Shown in pieces: positions 51,549 to 59,961 of a DNA stretch of 64,000 nucleotides. Each line of letters opens with the position of its first letter. Position 1 is the stretch's first letter. The translations under genes and the position numbers were made by a program. The notes under the pieces are model-generated. The model was not told where the DNA came from, did not search any database, and saw only the letters and a list, made by a program, of their open reading frames with translations. The stretch comes from Subtercola sp. PAMC28395 (GTDB taxonomy: Bacteria; Actinomycetota; Actinomycetes; Actinomycetales; Microbacteriaceae), in assembly GCF_018889995.1 (NCBI RefSeq), contig NZ_CP076547.1:496001-560000 (forward strand), in the 5' to 3' direction.

Positions 51549-53489
51549 TCAGCGAGGCAGACGGACCTCGACGATCGCGGGGACGGTCACTTGGGCCGTG
51601 AGCGCGCTGTCGAGGTCAGTACGGGTCGACACGATCGAGTAGGCCCAGCCGTACGCCTTCGCAAGGGAGGCGATATCGACGGACTGCGGGGTGAACATCA
51701 CCCGGTCGAATGCCGCACGGTTCGCGGTATCGGCGACTTCGAGCGTGTCGAAGATCGTGCCGCCCCCGTCATTCGCGACGACGAGCTGGATGCGCGGCCG
51801 TCGCTCCCCCACACCGAGCAGCATGCTCCCCACATCGTGGAGGAGCGTGAGGTCGCCGAGAAGCAGCCTGGTGACGCCGACAGAATCGGCGCCGCGCTGG
51901 CTCGCGAGCGCGATGCCGATCGCCGTGGCAATGGTGCCGTCGATGCCGGCCAGCCCACGGTTCGAGTGCACGCGGATGTTCTTGCCCGGCACAACTCGGT
52001 CGAGATCCCGGATGAGGCGTGAGGCACCGAGCACGAGCCGGTCGTGCGGCCAGGTCGCCTGCCAAAGGGCCAGAGCGAGAACGCGCCTCGTGATCGGGGC
52101 GCGCAGCGCAGCGAGTTCGGCCAGGCGGTAGTCGCGGCGCACGGCGATGTCGGGGGAGCGAGCGTCGTCGGGGTTCGGCGGGGCGACCTCGTCGAGCTGG
52201 GACGCGACGATGGCCCGGCTCGCGAGCACCCACAATCGGAGCCAGTCACGATCATCCGGAGCGTCACGGCCTTCCGGGCTAGCACCGCCTGCCGTCGGAT
52301 CGGTTGCGACCGTCACCGAGGAGGCAAACCGAGAGACCCGGTGGCCAGGATTGTACAGACCGATTGCGTCGTCGGTCACCGCTCTTCGGCGGAATACAGC
52401 ACGGGGATCGACGTTGTCGCCCGCATCGGCACTGGCGCGGGCGAACTGCTCTGCGGCTTGAAAGTGGGCGTCGGCGTCAGGTGTGACGACGATGGTCTCG
52501 ACGCCCTCCCGCAGCGAGAGAATAGGGACCTCGCGCGAGAGAGTCGGGTGGCCGAAGACAATGGCTCGTTCGACCCTGCCGCCGAAATCGGGGTCGTTCA
52601 GCAGCTCTCGGTATGCGACCACGAGGTTGCGCCCGAATCTGGATCCACTGGAGGGTTCAGCGACCAGCGGCCACCCGCCTTCGTGGGCGAGCTGCTCGGC
52701 CGCCCTGCCAGCGCCGTGGCCTGCGATGACGATGGTGCGTGGGCCGCGGGCGAGCTCGAGGGGGGCGGGCTGAAGGCCCCCAGCCGCGGCGTGCGAGGCG
52801 CGAAGATGGTCGTCGAGTGTGACTGTGCCCGGCGAAGGCTCTCCGATGACGACCTCACTCGTCTCCGGCTGCTCACCAGCAAAAGCGAGCGGGTTCGGGA
52901 CCAGGTCGGGAACCGACGCCGAGAGTGGTTCACGGAACTGAAGGTTGACGTGGACCGGGCCCGGGCGGCCACTGTGGATTCCCACCGCCGCTTCGTAGGC
53001 CTCTCGGGCGATGGCGATTGCAAGAGAAGGTTCGCCTGCCTGCCCGCCCGGCGCGCCGACGTCGATGGAGTGCCGGACGAAGCGCCCGAAGATGCCCGGC
53101 TGCCAGGTCGTCTGGTTGCCGCCGGTGCCGCGCAGTTCAGCGGGGCGGTCAGAGCTCAGAACAAGCATCGGCACACTCGAGTGGCTGGCCTCCAGCACAG
53201 CTGGCAGCAGGTTTGCGACAGCCGTGCCGGAGGTGGTGACGACGAGGGCAGGTTGGCCGGTTTCGATGGCGAGGCCCAGGGCAGTGAACCCCGAGGTGCG
53301 TTCGTCGATGCGCACCTGGAGGTCGATGAGGTTCGCCCGATCGAATTCTGCAAGCGCGAGGGCCAGCCCCTGTGAGCGGGAACCCGGCGAAAGCACCGCG
53401 TCTTTCACCCCGAGCCGGTGGAACTCCTGCAGGAGTGCGAGCGAGAAATCAGCAGCCGGGCTGCCCGTGGAGATGTGCGCCCTGGTCAC
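51549..53489 (-). CDS. menD: 2-succinyl-5-enolpyruvyl-6-hydroxy-3-cyclohexene-1-carboxylate synthase
   Basis: 646 residues. The N-terminal D-A-V-L-S-P-G-S-R-S-Q-G-L-A-L-A motif and E-R-T-S-G-F-T-A-L-G-L (ThDP glutamate) are diagnostic; the C-terminal N-R-G-L-A-G-I-D-G-T-I and L-V-V-A-N-D-G-G-G-T-I-F bind ThDP and metal. It adds a succinyl semialdehyde unit from 2-oxoglutarate to isochorismate. The GTG overlaps the stop of the PLDc_N gene by four bases, so it is probably expressed from that gene's leaderless promoter. Confidence 0.95.
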   Translation of the reverse strand: MTRAHISTGSPAADFSLALLQEFHRLGVKDAVLSPGSRSQGLALALAEFDRANLIDLQVRIDERTSGFTALGLAIETGQPALVVTTSGTAVANLLPAVLEASHSSVPMLVLSSDRPAELRGTGGNQTTWQPGIFGRFVRHSIDVGAPGGQAGEPSLAIAIAREAYEAAVGIHSGRPGPVHVNLQFREPLSASVPDLVPNPLAFAGEQPETSEVVIGEPSPGTVTLDDHLRASHAAAGGLQPAPLELARGPRTIVIAGHGAGRAAEQLAHEGGWPLVAEPSSGSRFGRNLVVAYRELLNDPDFGGRVERAIVFGHPTLSREVPILSLREGVETIVVTPDADAHFQAAEQFARASADAGDNVDPRAVFRRRAVTDDAIGLYNPGHRVSRFASSVTVATDPTAGGASPEGRDAPDDRDWLRLWVLASRAIVASQLDEVAPPNPDDARSPDIAVRRDYRLAELAALRAPITRRVLALALWQATWPHDRLVLGASRLIRDLDRVVPGKNIRVHSNRGLAGIDGTIATAIGIALASQRGADSVGVTRLLLGDLTLLHDVGSMLLGVGERRPRIQLVVANDGGGTIFDTLEVADTANRAAFDRVMFTPQSVDIASLAKAYGWAYSIVSTRTDLDSALTAQVTVPAIVEVRLPR

Positions 53490-53851
53490 CGCTCGGATCT
53501 GCCGGTGTCGGCTCTCCCTGCGTCAGGGTCGTCGTCGATCTCGGCGAGTTGCTGCTCGAGTTCGCGAAGCTGTGCATCGGTGACCGGCTCTGCGCGGAGG
53601 TTGCCGAGGAAGTCGGGGTCGTCATCTGGACCCACTGTGCGGTAGACGGGCTGCAGGCGGGGATTCTCCCGGCCCCTGCCGACAAGGAACCAGAGCACGG
53701 CTCCGATGACGGGGAAGAGGAGCACGATGAAAACCCACACCAGCTTGGGCAACCCTCGCACGCGCGCTCGGGCGAACAGAATGCAGTCCACGAGCGCGTA
53801 CACAGAGAAAGCCACCGCCACTGCGACGAGACCAACCAAGAGACGAGCCAT
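53486..53851 (-). CDS. PLDc_N (phospholipase D N-terminal-like) membrane protein
   Basis: 121 residues from the ATG at 53851, six bases after TATGGT. Two helices (about 5-22 and 33-53) contain the PLDc_N pattern with L-P-K-L-V-W-V-F-I-V-L-L-F-P-V-I-G-A-V-L-W-F. The tail is acidic. Small PLDc_N proteins adjoin men genes in many actinobacteria without a known role. It is the first gene of a two-gene unit with menD. Confidence 0.88.
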   Translation of the reverse strand: MARLLVGLVAVAVAFSVYALVDCILFARARVRGLPKLVWVFIVLLFPVIGAVLWFLVGRGRENPRLQPVYRTVGPDDDPDFLGNLRAEPVTDAQLRELEQQLAEIDDDPDAGRADTGRSER

Positions 53852-53863
53852 AGTCAAACCATA
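53852..53863 (-). promoter_or_regulatory. -10 element of a probable leaderless promoter (PLDc_N/menD unit)
   Basis: TATGGT (53858-53863), TTGACT, then ATG at 53851. Confidence 0.6.
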
Positions 53864-53940
53864 CGCCCTGGCGCAGGTGCTAAACCTTCTGTTTGCTGTG
53901 TCTGTGGGAGACGTACGGCAAGCGCTCAGAACGGCTTCGA

Positions 53941-53952
53941 TAAACTGTAGGA
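53941..53952 (+). promoter_or_regulatory. -10 element of a probable leaderless promoter (DUF4229 gene)
   Basis: TAAACT at 53941-53946, then GTAGGA, then GTG at 53953. The GGA could be read as a Shine-Dalgarno but sits too close to the start. Confidence 0.65.
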
Positions 53953-54252
53953 GTGAAAACAAGTCGAATGTGGTTGGTTTACTCGCTGATCAGGATCGGC
54001 CTGTTTGCGGTGGTTCTCGCACTGCTGCTTCTGACGCAGATGACACCGTGGATTGCCGCGGCCGTGGCCGCCGTCATCTCGCTCTGTGCGTCGTACATCT
54101 TCTTGCGCAAGCCCCGCGAGCAGCTTGCGCAGGGCCTCTATGAGGCACGGCATGGCGAGGGCAAAGTGGCTCCGCGCGCACCCGAGAAAGCCGGCTCAGA
54201 CGAAGAGAACGAAGACGCCGTCGTAGACGGCGACCCGGCGTCCCGCAGCTGA
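53953..54252 (+). CDS. DUF4229 small membrane protein
   Basis: 99 residues. Two helices (about 8-27 and 31-50) are followed by F-L-R-K-P-R-E-Q-L and an acidic polar tail, the DUF4229 pattern. These proteins occur next to menA and menD in actinobacteria; the role is unknown. The stop lies in a 15-bp tandem duplication. Confidence 0.85.
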   Translation: MKTSRMWLVYSLIRIGLFAVVLALLLLTQMTPWIAAAVAAVISLCASYIFLRKPREQLAQGLYEARHGEGKVAPRAPEKAGSDEENEDAVVDGDPASRS

Positions 54253-54268
54253 ACGTCCCGCAGCTGAA
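54239..54268. repeat. 15-bp tandem duplication at the DUF4229 stop
   Basis: CGTCCCGCAGCTGAA occurs twice in a row (54239-54253, 54254-54268). CTGAACG recurs two more times up to 54303, into the menA stop region. Confidence 0.8.
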
Positions 54269-54289
54269 CGTTCGGTAATAACTGAACGC

Positions 54290-55252
54290 TCAGTAACTGA
54301 ACGCGAACACGCTCGCAAGTGCCAGCCCGTAGACCAGCCCCACGAGGCTGGTGAGCTTCAGCGCCAGGATGAACTCCTTTGCGGTCTTGCCGGTGAGCAC
54401 AATGAGTGCCGCCGGAATCGCGATCAACAGCGTGAAGAACACCAGCAGAGCCAGCGGATAGATCCACGAGACGAGTGCCGCGACCACGTAGGCCACAAGC
54501 ATGAAGAGCACGTACACAACGCGGGCGACACGGTTGCCGACCAGCACGGCGAGCGTGCGCTTCTTCGCCACCTTGTCCTGGTCGATGTCGCGGATGTTGT
54601 TCGCCATCAACACCGCACACGCGATGGCCCCGGCACCCACGCTGGCGACCAGAGACTCGACGTTGTACGTGCCGGAGAGGATGTAGGTCGTGCCGACCGT
54701 GGCCACAACGCCGAAGAAGATGAACACGAAGACTTCGCCGAAGCCGTAGTAGCCATACGGCCGCTTGCCCCCGGTGTAGAAGTACGCGGCCGCAATGGCG
54801 ATGACGCCAGGGATCAACAGCCAGTAGTGTCCGGTCAGCACGACGATCGCAAGGCCCGCGAGAGCGCCCAGGGTGAAGAAAATGACGGCGACGGCGAGCA
54901 CCCGCTTCGGGTTCGCCACCCCGGAGCCGGTCAGGCGCGGCGGCCCGACCCTGAACTCGTCAGTGCCACGCACGCCGTCGGAGTAGTCGTTCGAGTAGTT
55001 CACCCCGATCTGCAGGAACAGCGCAACACCGAGGCTCAGCGCAGCCAGCGCCCAGTTGATCGTGCCGAATCCACCGGTGATGATCGTCGAGGCGCCCACA
55101 CCGAGCGCAACGGGCGCGATTGCGAGCGGCAGCGTTCGAATTCGCGCCCCGGCGATCCACATCGCCGCCGTCGGCGTGGTGAGCTTGTTCGGAGCCGAGT
55201 GCTGCTTCTTGCCAGCCGGGTGACCCGACCTCTTGCGTTTGGTTTGTGCCAC
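54290..55252 (-). CDS. menA: 1,4-dihydroxy-2-naphthoate polyprenyltransferase
   Basis: 320 residues with about eight helices. The prenyl-diphosphate motif N-D-Y-S-D-G-V-R-G-T-D and the second D-I-D-Q-D-K-V-A-K-K-R-T are characteristic of MenA. It joins the polyprenyl chain to DHNA with loss of CO2, in the membrane. The GTG at 55252 lies six bases after TAGAAT. Confidence 0.94.
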   Translation of the reverse strand: MAQTKRKRSGHPAGKKQHSAPNKLTTPTAAMWIAGARIRTLPLAIAPVALGVGASTIITGGFGTINWALAALSLGVALFLQIGVNYSNDYSDGVRGTDEFRVGPPRLTGSGVANPKRVLAVAVIFFTLGALAGLAIVVLTGHYWLLIPGVIAIAAAYFYTGGKRPYGYYGFGEVFVFIFFGVVATVGTTYILSGTYNVESLVASVGAGAIACAVLMANNIRDIDQDKVAKKRTLAVLVGNRVARVVYVLFMLVAYVVAALVSWIYPLALLVFFTLLIAIPAALIVLTGKTAKEFILALKLTSLVGLVYGLALASVFAFSY

Positions 55253-55264
55253 CAGAAGATTCTA
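55253..55264 (-). promoter_or_regulatory. -10 element of a probable leaderless promoter (menA)
   Basis: TAGAAT (55259-55264), CTTCTG, then GTG at 55252. Confidence 0.65.
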
Positions 55265-55317
55265 CGAGTGCACAGCCGAATGGATGCTGCGGGGGGCCGA
55301 CAGCACGCAGAACCCTG

Positions 55318-56721
55318 TCACTCTGACGGACTTTCGGCGAGCATCCGCGTGATTGCCAACCGGTCGGGCTTGCCCGAGCTCAACGTCGGCAGCGTGTCGA
55401 CGAAGACCACTCGCGTCGGGGCGGCAGCACGACCGACACTCGCCGTCACCGCAGCCTGTAGCGTGACGAGTGAATCATCACGGGAGGCGGTACCCGTGCC
55501 CGCGCTGGGGCGCGCGACGACGACGGCGGCCGCCTGCCCCCACGCCTCGCTCGGCACCGCTGTCACGATCGCGGTTCCGTACCCCGGTACTGACTGCACG
55601 ACGCGCTCGACCCAATCGAGAGCGACCTTGATCCCGCCGGAGATCATCACGTTGTCGAGCCGCCCGGTGATGCTGACGATGCCTTCGGTGACGTCCCCGC
55701 CGTCTGCGGTTCGATACCAGCGATGGCCAGCGTCGGAGTAGAACTTCTGCGCCGTCAGCTCCTCGTCGCCGAGATACCCCTCGGCCAGCGTCGGACCACC
55801 GAGCTCGAGTTCGCCAGCGGTGACCCGCGCGACGGCCTGGCCGATGGGTCGGCCGTCGTAGACGCATCCACCGCTGGTCTCGCTCGAGCCGTAGGTTCGC
55901 ACTGCCCTCAGCCCGAGGTCGAGGGCCGCAGTGAAAAGCGCCTGGGGTACCGCCTGGCCGCCGATGAGCAGGGCATCCAGTCGCCGGAGCGAGTCCCGGA
56001 TGCCCGGCGAACCGCCAGCGGCATCAACCAGTCTGGCCAGTTGGGCCGGCACGATCGACGTGAACTTCAACGGCGCGGTCAGCTCGTCCACGAGTGCCGC
56101 GAACTCCGCAGGGTCGAAGTGCCCGGCAGGCATGACAACGGGCTGCGTGCCCGCGACGATGGAGCGCACGAGCACCTGCATGCCCGCGATGTAGTGCGTG
56201 GGCAATGCCAGCAACCATTGGCCTCCCCCGCCGAGCACCGATTCGGTGGCGGCCGCGCTCGCCAGCAACGCGTCGGCGCTCAGGGCAACTCGCTTCGGCA
56301 CGCCCGACGTGCCCGAGGTCTCGACGACGAGAGACACCCGCTTCGGCACCTCGCGTGACAGGGGTCGCCCTGTCTCCTCAACGACCACTCGTGGCACACT
56401 GGCGGGAGTGGTTCGTGTGCCTACTGCGGGCCTGGCATCCGGCACACCGGCGGGAGTGGGTTGGGTGGCTCTTGCGGGCCTAACATCCGGCGGGTCGACC
56501 GCTGCCGTCGACTCGCCGACCTGAACACCCTCGCCGAGACCGCCGTGACCGCCCGCGAATTCGATGTCACCTACCGAGCCGACACGCCGACCGGGCACTG
56601 CGGCGTCAGTGCGCCGTTCGCGCGGCAGGATCGCCGGACCACTGCCGTCGAGCGCCGCCTTCAGCGCAACCGTCACCGCGGCAGGGTCCCCACCGCCGAT
56701 CACCTCAAGTCGTCGCGTCAC
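55318..56721 (-). CDS. menE: o-Succinylbenzoate-CoA ligase
   Basis: 467 residues from the GTG at 56721; a GTG three codons earlier (56728-56730) overlaps the TAGGGT hexamer and is less likely. The adenylate-forming motif T-S-G-T-S-G-V-P-K-R-V, Y-G-S-S-E-T-S-G-G-C-V-Y and the R-x-D-N-V-M-I-S-G-G-I-K-V hinge are present. Residues ~60-110 form a Pro/Thr/Ala-rich insertion unlike typical MenE. It activates o-succinylbenzoate with CoA. Confidence 0.92.
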   Translation of the reverse strand: MTRRLEVIGGGDPAAVTVALKAALDGSGPAILPRERRTDAAVPGRRVGSVGDIEFAGGHGGLGEGVQVGESTAAVDPPDVRPARATQPTPAGVPDARPAVGTRTTPASVPRVVVEETGRPLSREVPKRVSLVVETSGTSGVPKRVALSADALLASAAATESVLGGGGQWLLALPTHYIAGMQVLVRSIVAGTQPVVMPAGHFDPAEFAALVDELTAPLKFTSIVPAQLARLVDAAGGSPGIRDSLRRLDALLIGGQAVPQALFTAALDLGLRAVRTYGSSETSGGCVYDGRPIGQAVARVTAGELELGGPTLAEGYLGDEELTAQKFYSDAGHRWYRTADGGDVTEGIVSITGRLDNVMISGGIKVALDWVERVVQSVPGYGTAIVTAVPSEAWGQAAAVVVARPSAGTGTASRDDSLVTLQAAVTASVGRAAAPTRVVFVDTLPTLSSGKPDRLAITRMLAESPSE

Positions 56722-56734
56722 GTCATCCACCCTA
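56722..56734 (-). promoter_or_regulatory. -10 element of a probable leaderless promoter (menE)
   Basis: TAGGGT (56729-56734), seven bases, then GTG at 56721. The seven-base spacing is one longer than in most other cases. Confidence 0.5.
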
Positions 56735-56827
56735 CGGTCTCAACGGAAGGCATCCACTCGTTCGTCTACACGGGGCGCTACGTGCACACTGCACGTGCGA
56801 GGGCGCGTGGACGAACGGGGGGACGGT

Positions 56828-57745
56828 TCAGTAGTGGTAGGGGAACGGTGACCAGTCGGGCTCGCGCTTCTGCAGGAACGAGTCGCGCCCCTCGACGGCC
56901 TCGTCGGTGCCGTAGGCGAGCCGGGTCGCCTCACCGGCGAAGACCTGCTGCCCCACGAGACCGTCGTCCACCGCGTTGAACGCGAATTTGAGCATCCGGA
57001 TGGCCGTGGGCGACTTGGTGAGAATAGTGCGCGCCCAGTCGAGGGCAGTCGCCTCGAGTTCAGCGTGGGGCACAACTGCGTTTACGGCCCCCATCTCGTG
57101 GGCCCGCTTCGCACTGTACTCCCGCGCCAGAAAGAACACCTCGCGAGCATTCTTCTGGCCGATCTGCCGGGCGAAGTAGGCGCTGCCGTAGCCCGCGTCG
57201 AACGACCCCACGTCAGCGTCGGTCTGCTTGAACTTCGCGTGCTCCTCACTGGCGATGGAGAGGTCGCAGACAACGTGCAGCGAGTGCCCGCCGCCAGCTG
57301 CCCAGCCGGGCACCACCGCGATGACGACCTTCGGCATGAACCTGATGAGCCTCTGCACCTCGAGAATGTGCAGCCGGCCCGTCGATGCCGCGTTCAGCCC
57401 GGCCCCGTCGCCCTCGGCGTACTGGTACCCGTCGCGGCCGCGGATCCGTTGGTCGCCGCCGCTGCAGAACGCCCAGCCGCCGTCTTTCGGGCTCGGGCCG
57501 TTCCCGGTGAGCAGAACCGCACCGATGCGCGGGTTTTGGCGGGCATCGTCGAGCGCACGGTAGAGCTCGTCGACCGTGTGCGGGCGGAACGCGTTTCGCA
57601 CCTCCGGCCGGTTGAATGCGATCCGTGCAACCTGGCCCTGGAGGTCGTGGTGATAGGAGATGTCCGTCATCGACTCCGCTCCGGGAGCGATCTTCCATGA
57701 ACCAGCATCGAAGATTTCAGAGACAAAGGGCTGTTCGGTGACCAT
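56828..57745 (-). CDS. menB: 1,4-dihydroxy-2-naphthoyl-CoA synthase
   Basis: 305 residues. The crotonase fold shows F-C-S-G-G-D-Q-R-I-R-G-R-D-G-Y (oxyanion loop), V-V-P-G-W-A-A-G-G-G-H-S-L-H-V-V-C-D-L and F-D-A-G-Y-G-S motifs specific to MenB. It cyclises o-succinylbenzoyl-CoA. The ATG at 57745 follows TAGGCT by six bases. menC is divergent from it. Confidence 0.95.
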   Translation of the reverse strand: MVTEQPFVSEIFDAGSWKIAPGAESMTDISYHHDLQGQVARIAFNRPEVRNAFRPHTVDELYRALDDARQNPRIGAVLLTGNGPSPKDGGWAFCSGGDQRIRGRDGYQYAEGDGAGLNAASTGRLHILEVQRLIRFMPKVVIAVVPGWAAGGGHSLHVVCDLSIASEEHAKFKQTDADVGSFDAGYGSAYFARQIGQKNAREVFFLAREYSAKRAHEMGAVNAVVPHAELEATALDWARTILTKSPTAIRMLKFAFNAVDDGLVGQQVFAGEATRLAYGTDEAVEGRDSFLQKREPDWSPFPYHY

Positions 57746-57757
57746 CTGTTCAGCCTA
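57746..57757 (-). promoter_or_regulatory. -10 element of a probable leaderless promoter (menB)
   Basis: TAGGCT (57752-57757), GAACAG, then ATG at 57745. Confidence 0.68.
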
Positions 57758-57807
57758 GCCTTCGGCCCGGTGGTGCGCGCCTCGGCTGTTCAGCGGGACA
57801 ATGGGGC

Positions 57808-58836
57808 ATGCCCCAAATGAACCGCCCTCTGCCGACGCTGACCGAGCTGCTCGAACTGGCCAGCGTCGTTTCGCTGCCGTTGAATACGCGCTTCCGCGGT
57901 GTGGATGCCCGGGAGGCAGTCATTCTGAGGGGCCCGCTCGGGGCCACCGAGTTCTCTCCGTTCGTCGAATACGACGACACCGAGAGCCTGGCCTGGCTGG
58001 CCGCAGCCATCGATTTCGGCTGGAGCGAGACCCCACATCTGTTGCGTGACCGTATCCCCGTGAACGCCACGCTGCCTGCCGTCGCAGAACCCGACGTCGA
58101 GCAGATTCTCGCCCGTTACCCTGGCTGCCGAACGGTCAAGGTGAAGGTAGCCGAACGTGGCCAGTCGCTCAGCGACGACATCGCCAGGGTCAGGGCGACG
58201 CGCGCCTTCATCGGCACCGAGGGCCGCATCCGCCTCGACGCCAACGGGGGCTGGAACGTCGACGAGGCCGAGCACGCCATCCACGCTCTCGCCGAGTTCG
58301 ACCTCGAGTACGTCGAACAGCCCTGCGCGACCGTCGACGAACTCTGGGAGATCCGGCAGCGCGTCAAGTACATGGGAATCCCCATCGCAGCCGACGAGAG
58401 CGTGCGCAAGGTGGATGATCCGCTCGACGTGGCTCGCCGGGGTGCCGCCGATCTGCTCGTCATCAAGGCCCAGCCCCTGGGGGGCATCCATTCAGCTCTC
58501 GACATCGTCGAGCGAGCGGGCCTGCCCGTCGTGGTCTCGTCTGCCCTCGACACCTCGATCGGAATCGCCATGGGCGCTCACCTCGCAGCGTGCATTCCGA
58601 ATCTGGAATACGACTGCGGTCTCGCGACCGCTGCCCTGCTGGCGGCCGATGTCACCGCCGAACCGCTGCTGCCTGTCGACGGCGCAATCCCGGTGGTACG
58701 TCCGGTGCTCGACGAGACGCTGGTCGAGAACAACCTCGCGGCTCGCGACCGCGACGTCTGGTGGCGCGAACGGCTCATGCGCACCTACGGCCTGCTCGAG
58801 GCCCTCAGCGAGTCGTCAGGCCGCCACGCCGGCTGA
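57808..58836 (+). CDS. menC: o-Succinylbenzoate synthase
   Basis: 342 residues of the enolase superfamily. Active-site residues are visible: K111/K113 in V-K-V-K-V, metal ligands D144, E170 and D196, and K220 in V-I-K. It dehydrates SHCHC to o-succinylbenzoate. GACAAT ends five bases before the ATG, a weaker leaderless candidate. Confidence 0.94.
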   Translation: MPQMNRPLPTLTELLELASVVSLPLNTRFRGVDAREAVILRGPLGATEFSPFVEYDDTESLAWLAAAIDFGWSETPHLLRDRIPVNATLPAVAEPDVEQILARYPGCRTVKVKVAERGQSLSDDIARVRATRAFIGTEGRIRLDANGGWNVDEAEHAIHALAEFDLEYVEQPCATVDELWEIRQRVKYMGIPIAADESVRKVDDPLDVARRGAADLLVIKAQPLGGIHSALDIVERAGLPVVVSSALDTSIGIAMGAHLAACIPNLEYDCGLATAALLAADVTAEPLLPVDGAIPVVRPVLDETLVENNLAARDRDVWWRERLMRTYGLLEALSESSGRHAG

Positions 58837-58860
58837 TCTGGCCCCAGGAGCTTCGGCGGT

Positions 58861-59952
58861 CTACAGGCCGGAGTAGGAGTGCAGGCCGTGGAAGAACACG
58901 TTCACCACGCCGAAGTTGAACAGCACCGCGCCGAAGCCGATGATCGCGAGCACCGCCGAGCGCGAACCGCGCCAGCCCCGGGTCGCCCGGGCGTGGATGT
59001 ACCCGGCGTAGATGACCCAGATGATGAAGGTCCAGACCTCTTTGGTGTCCCAGCCCCAGTAGCGGCCCCAGGCTCGCTCAGCCCACACTGCGCCGGCAAT
59101 GAGCGTGAAGGTCCAGAACACGAACCCGACGATGTTCACCCGGTAGGCGAGGTTCTCGAGCCTGACCGAGTCGGGCAGTGACGCCAGGAACTTGAGCTTC
59201 AGGAACTTCGCCCCGGTTGTGATGGTCTCACGCCGGTACTGCAGCAACTGGATGCCCGACAGAGCGAACCCGAGCGCAAAGAATGCGGTACCGAGACTCG
59301 CCACGAACACGTGGATCACGAGCCACGCCGACTGGAGCGCCGGCGGCAGCGGGGCGATCACCACGTAGTAGTTCACCGTCGAGATGCCGAGCAGAATGAG
59401 TACGAGGCCGGTGACGAAGGTACCGAGGAAGCGCAGGTCGACGCGGGTGATGACGAGGAGGAAGACGCCCACAATCAGCACCGTGCCGGTCATCGAGAAC
59501 TCGTACATGTTCGCCCACGGCACCCGGTTGGCGGCAATGCCACGCAGGATGTCAGCCGTCACTTCGAGCAGGAACCCGATGAGGGTGAACGCGACGCCGA
59601 GGCGCAGGCTCAGCGAGCGGCTCGACGTGCTGCCGTCGGCCGCAGTGACGCCCGCAGAACCAGACCCGCGCCCGCCGAACAAGCGGCCGCCCGGGTTCTG
59701 GGTCGCTGGTGCACTTTCTGGGGCCGAACCAACCACGGGCGAGCCGACGCCCCCGGCACCGACTGCCGCCCCGACGGTCTCGCGGGCGGGCGCAGGGGTC
59801 GTCACAGTACCGTCGACACTGACCAGGTTGCCCTTGGAGACCTGCGCGGAACGCCGAGCCAGGTCGAGAGCGAACGCGATGAAGGCCGCGGCGTAGAGGA
59901 CCATGGCCCCGTACAGGAAGAAGATCGAATACTCGTCGAGAGTTAGCGTCAC
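58861..59952 (-). CDS. ccsB: Cytochrome c biogenesis protein CcsB/ResC (heme handling)
   Basis: 363 residues with about eight helices. The heme-binding tryptophan-rich motif W-G-R-Y-W-G-W-D-T-K-E-V-W (about 302-314) and flanking His residues are present. With ResB it moves heme outward and attaches it to apocytochromes c (System II). A Pro/Ala-rich linker (45-100) separates the first helix. It begins nine bases after resB, last in the unit. Confidence 0.94.
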   Translation of the reverse strand: MTLTLDEYSIFFLYGAMVLYAAAFIAFALDLARRSAQVSKGNLVSVDGTVTTPAPARETVGAAVGAGGVGSPVVGSAPESAPATQNPGGRLFGGRGSGSAGVTAADGSTSSRSLSLRLGVAFTLIGFLLEVTADILRGIAANRVPWANMYEFSMTGTVLIVGVFLLVITRVDLRFLGTFVTGLVLILLGISTVNYYVVIAPLPPALQSAWLVIHVFVASLGTAFFALGFALSGIQLLQYRRETITTGAKFLKLKFLASLPDSVRLENLAYRVNIVGFVFWTFTLIAGAVWAERAWGRYWGWDTKEVWTFIIWVIYAGYIHARATRGWRGSRSAVLAIIGFGAVLFNFGVVNVFFHGLHSYSGL

Positions 59953-59961
59953 GGTGTAAGC

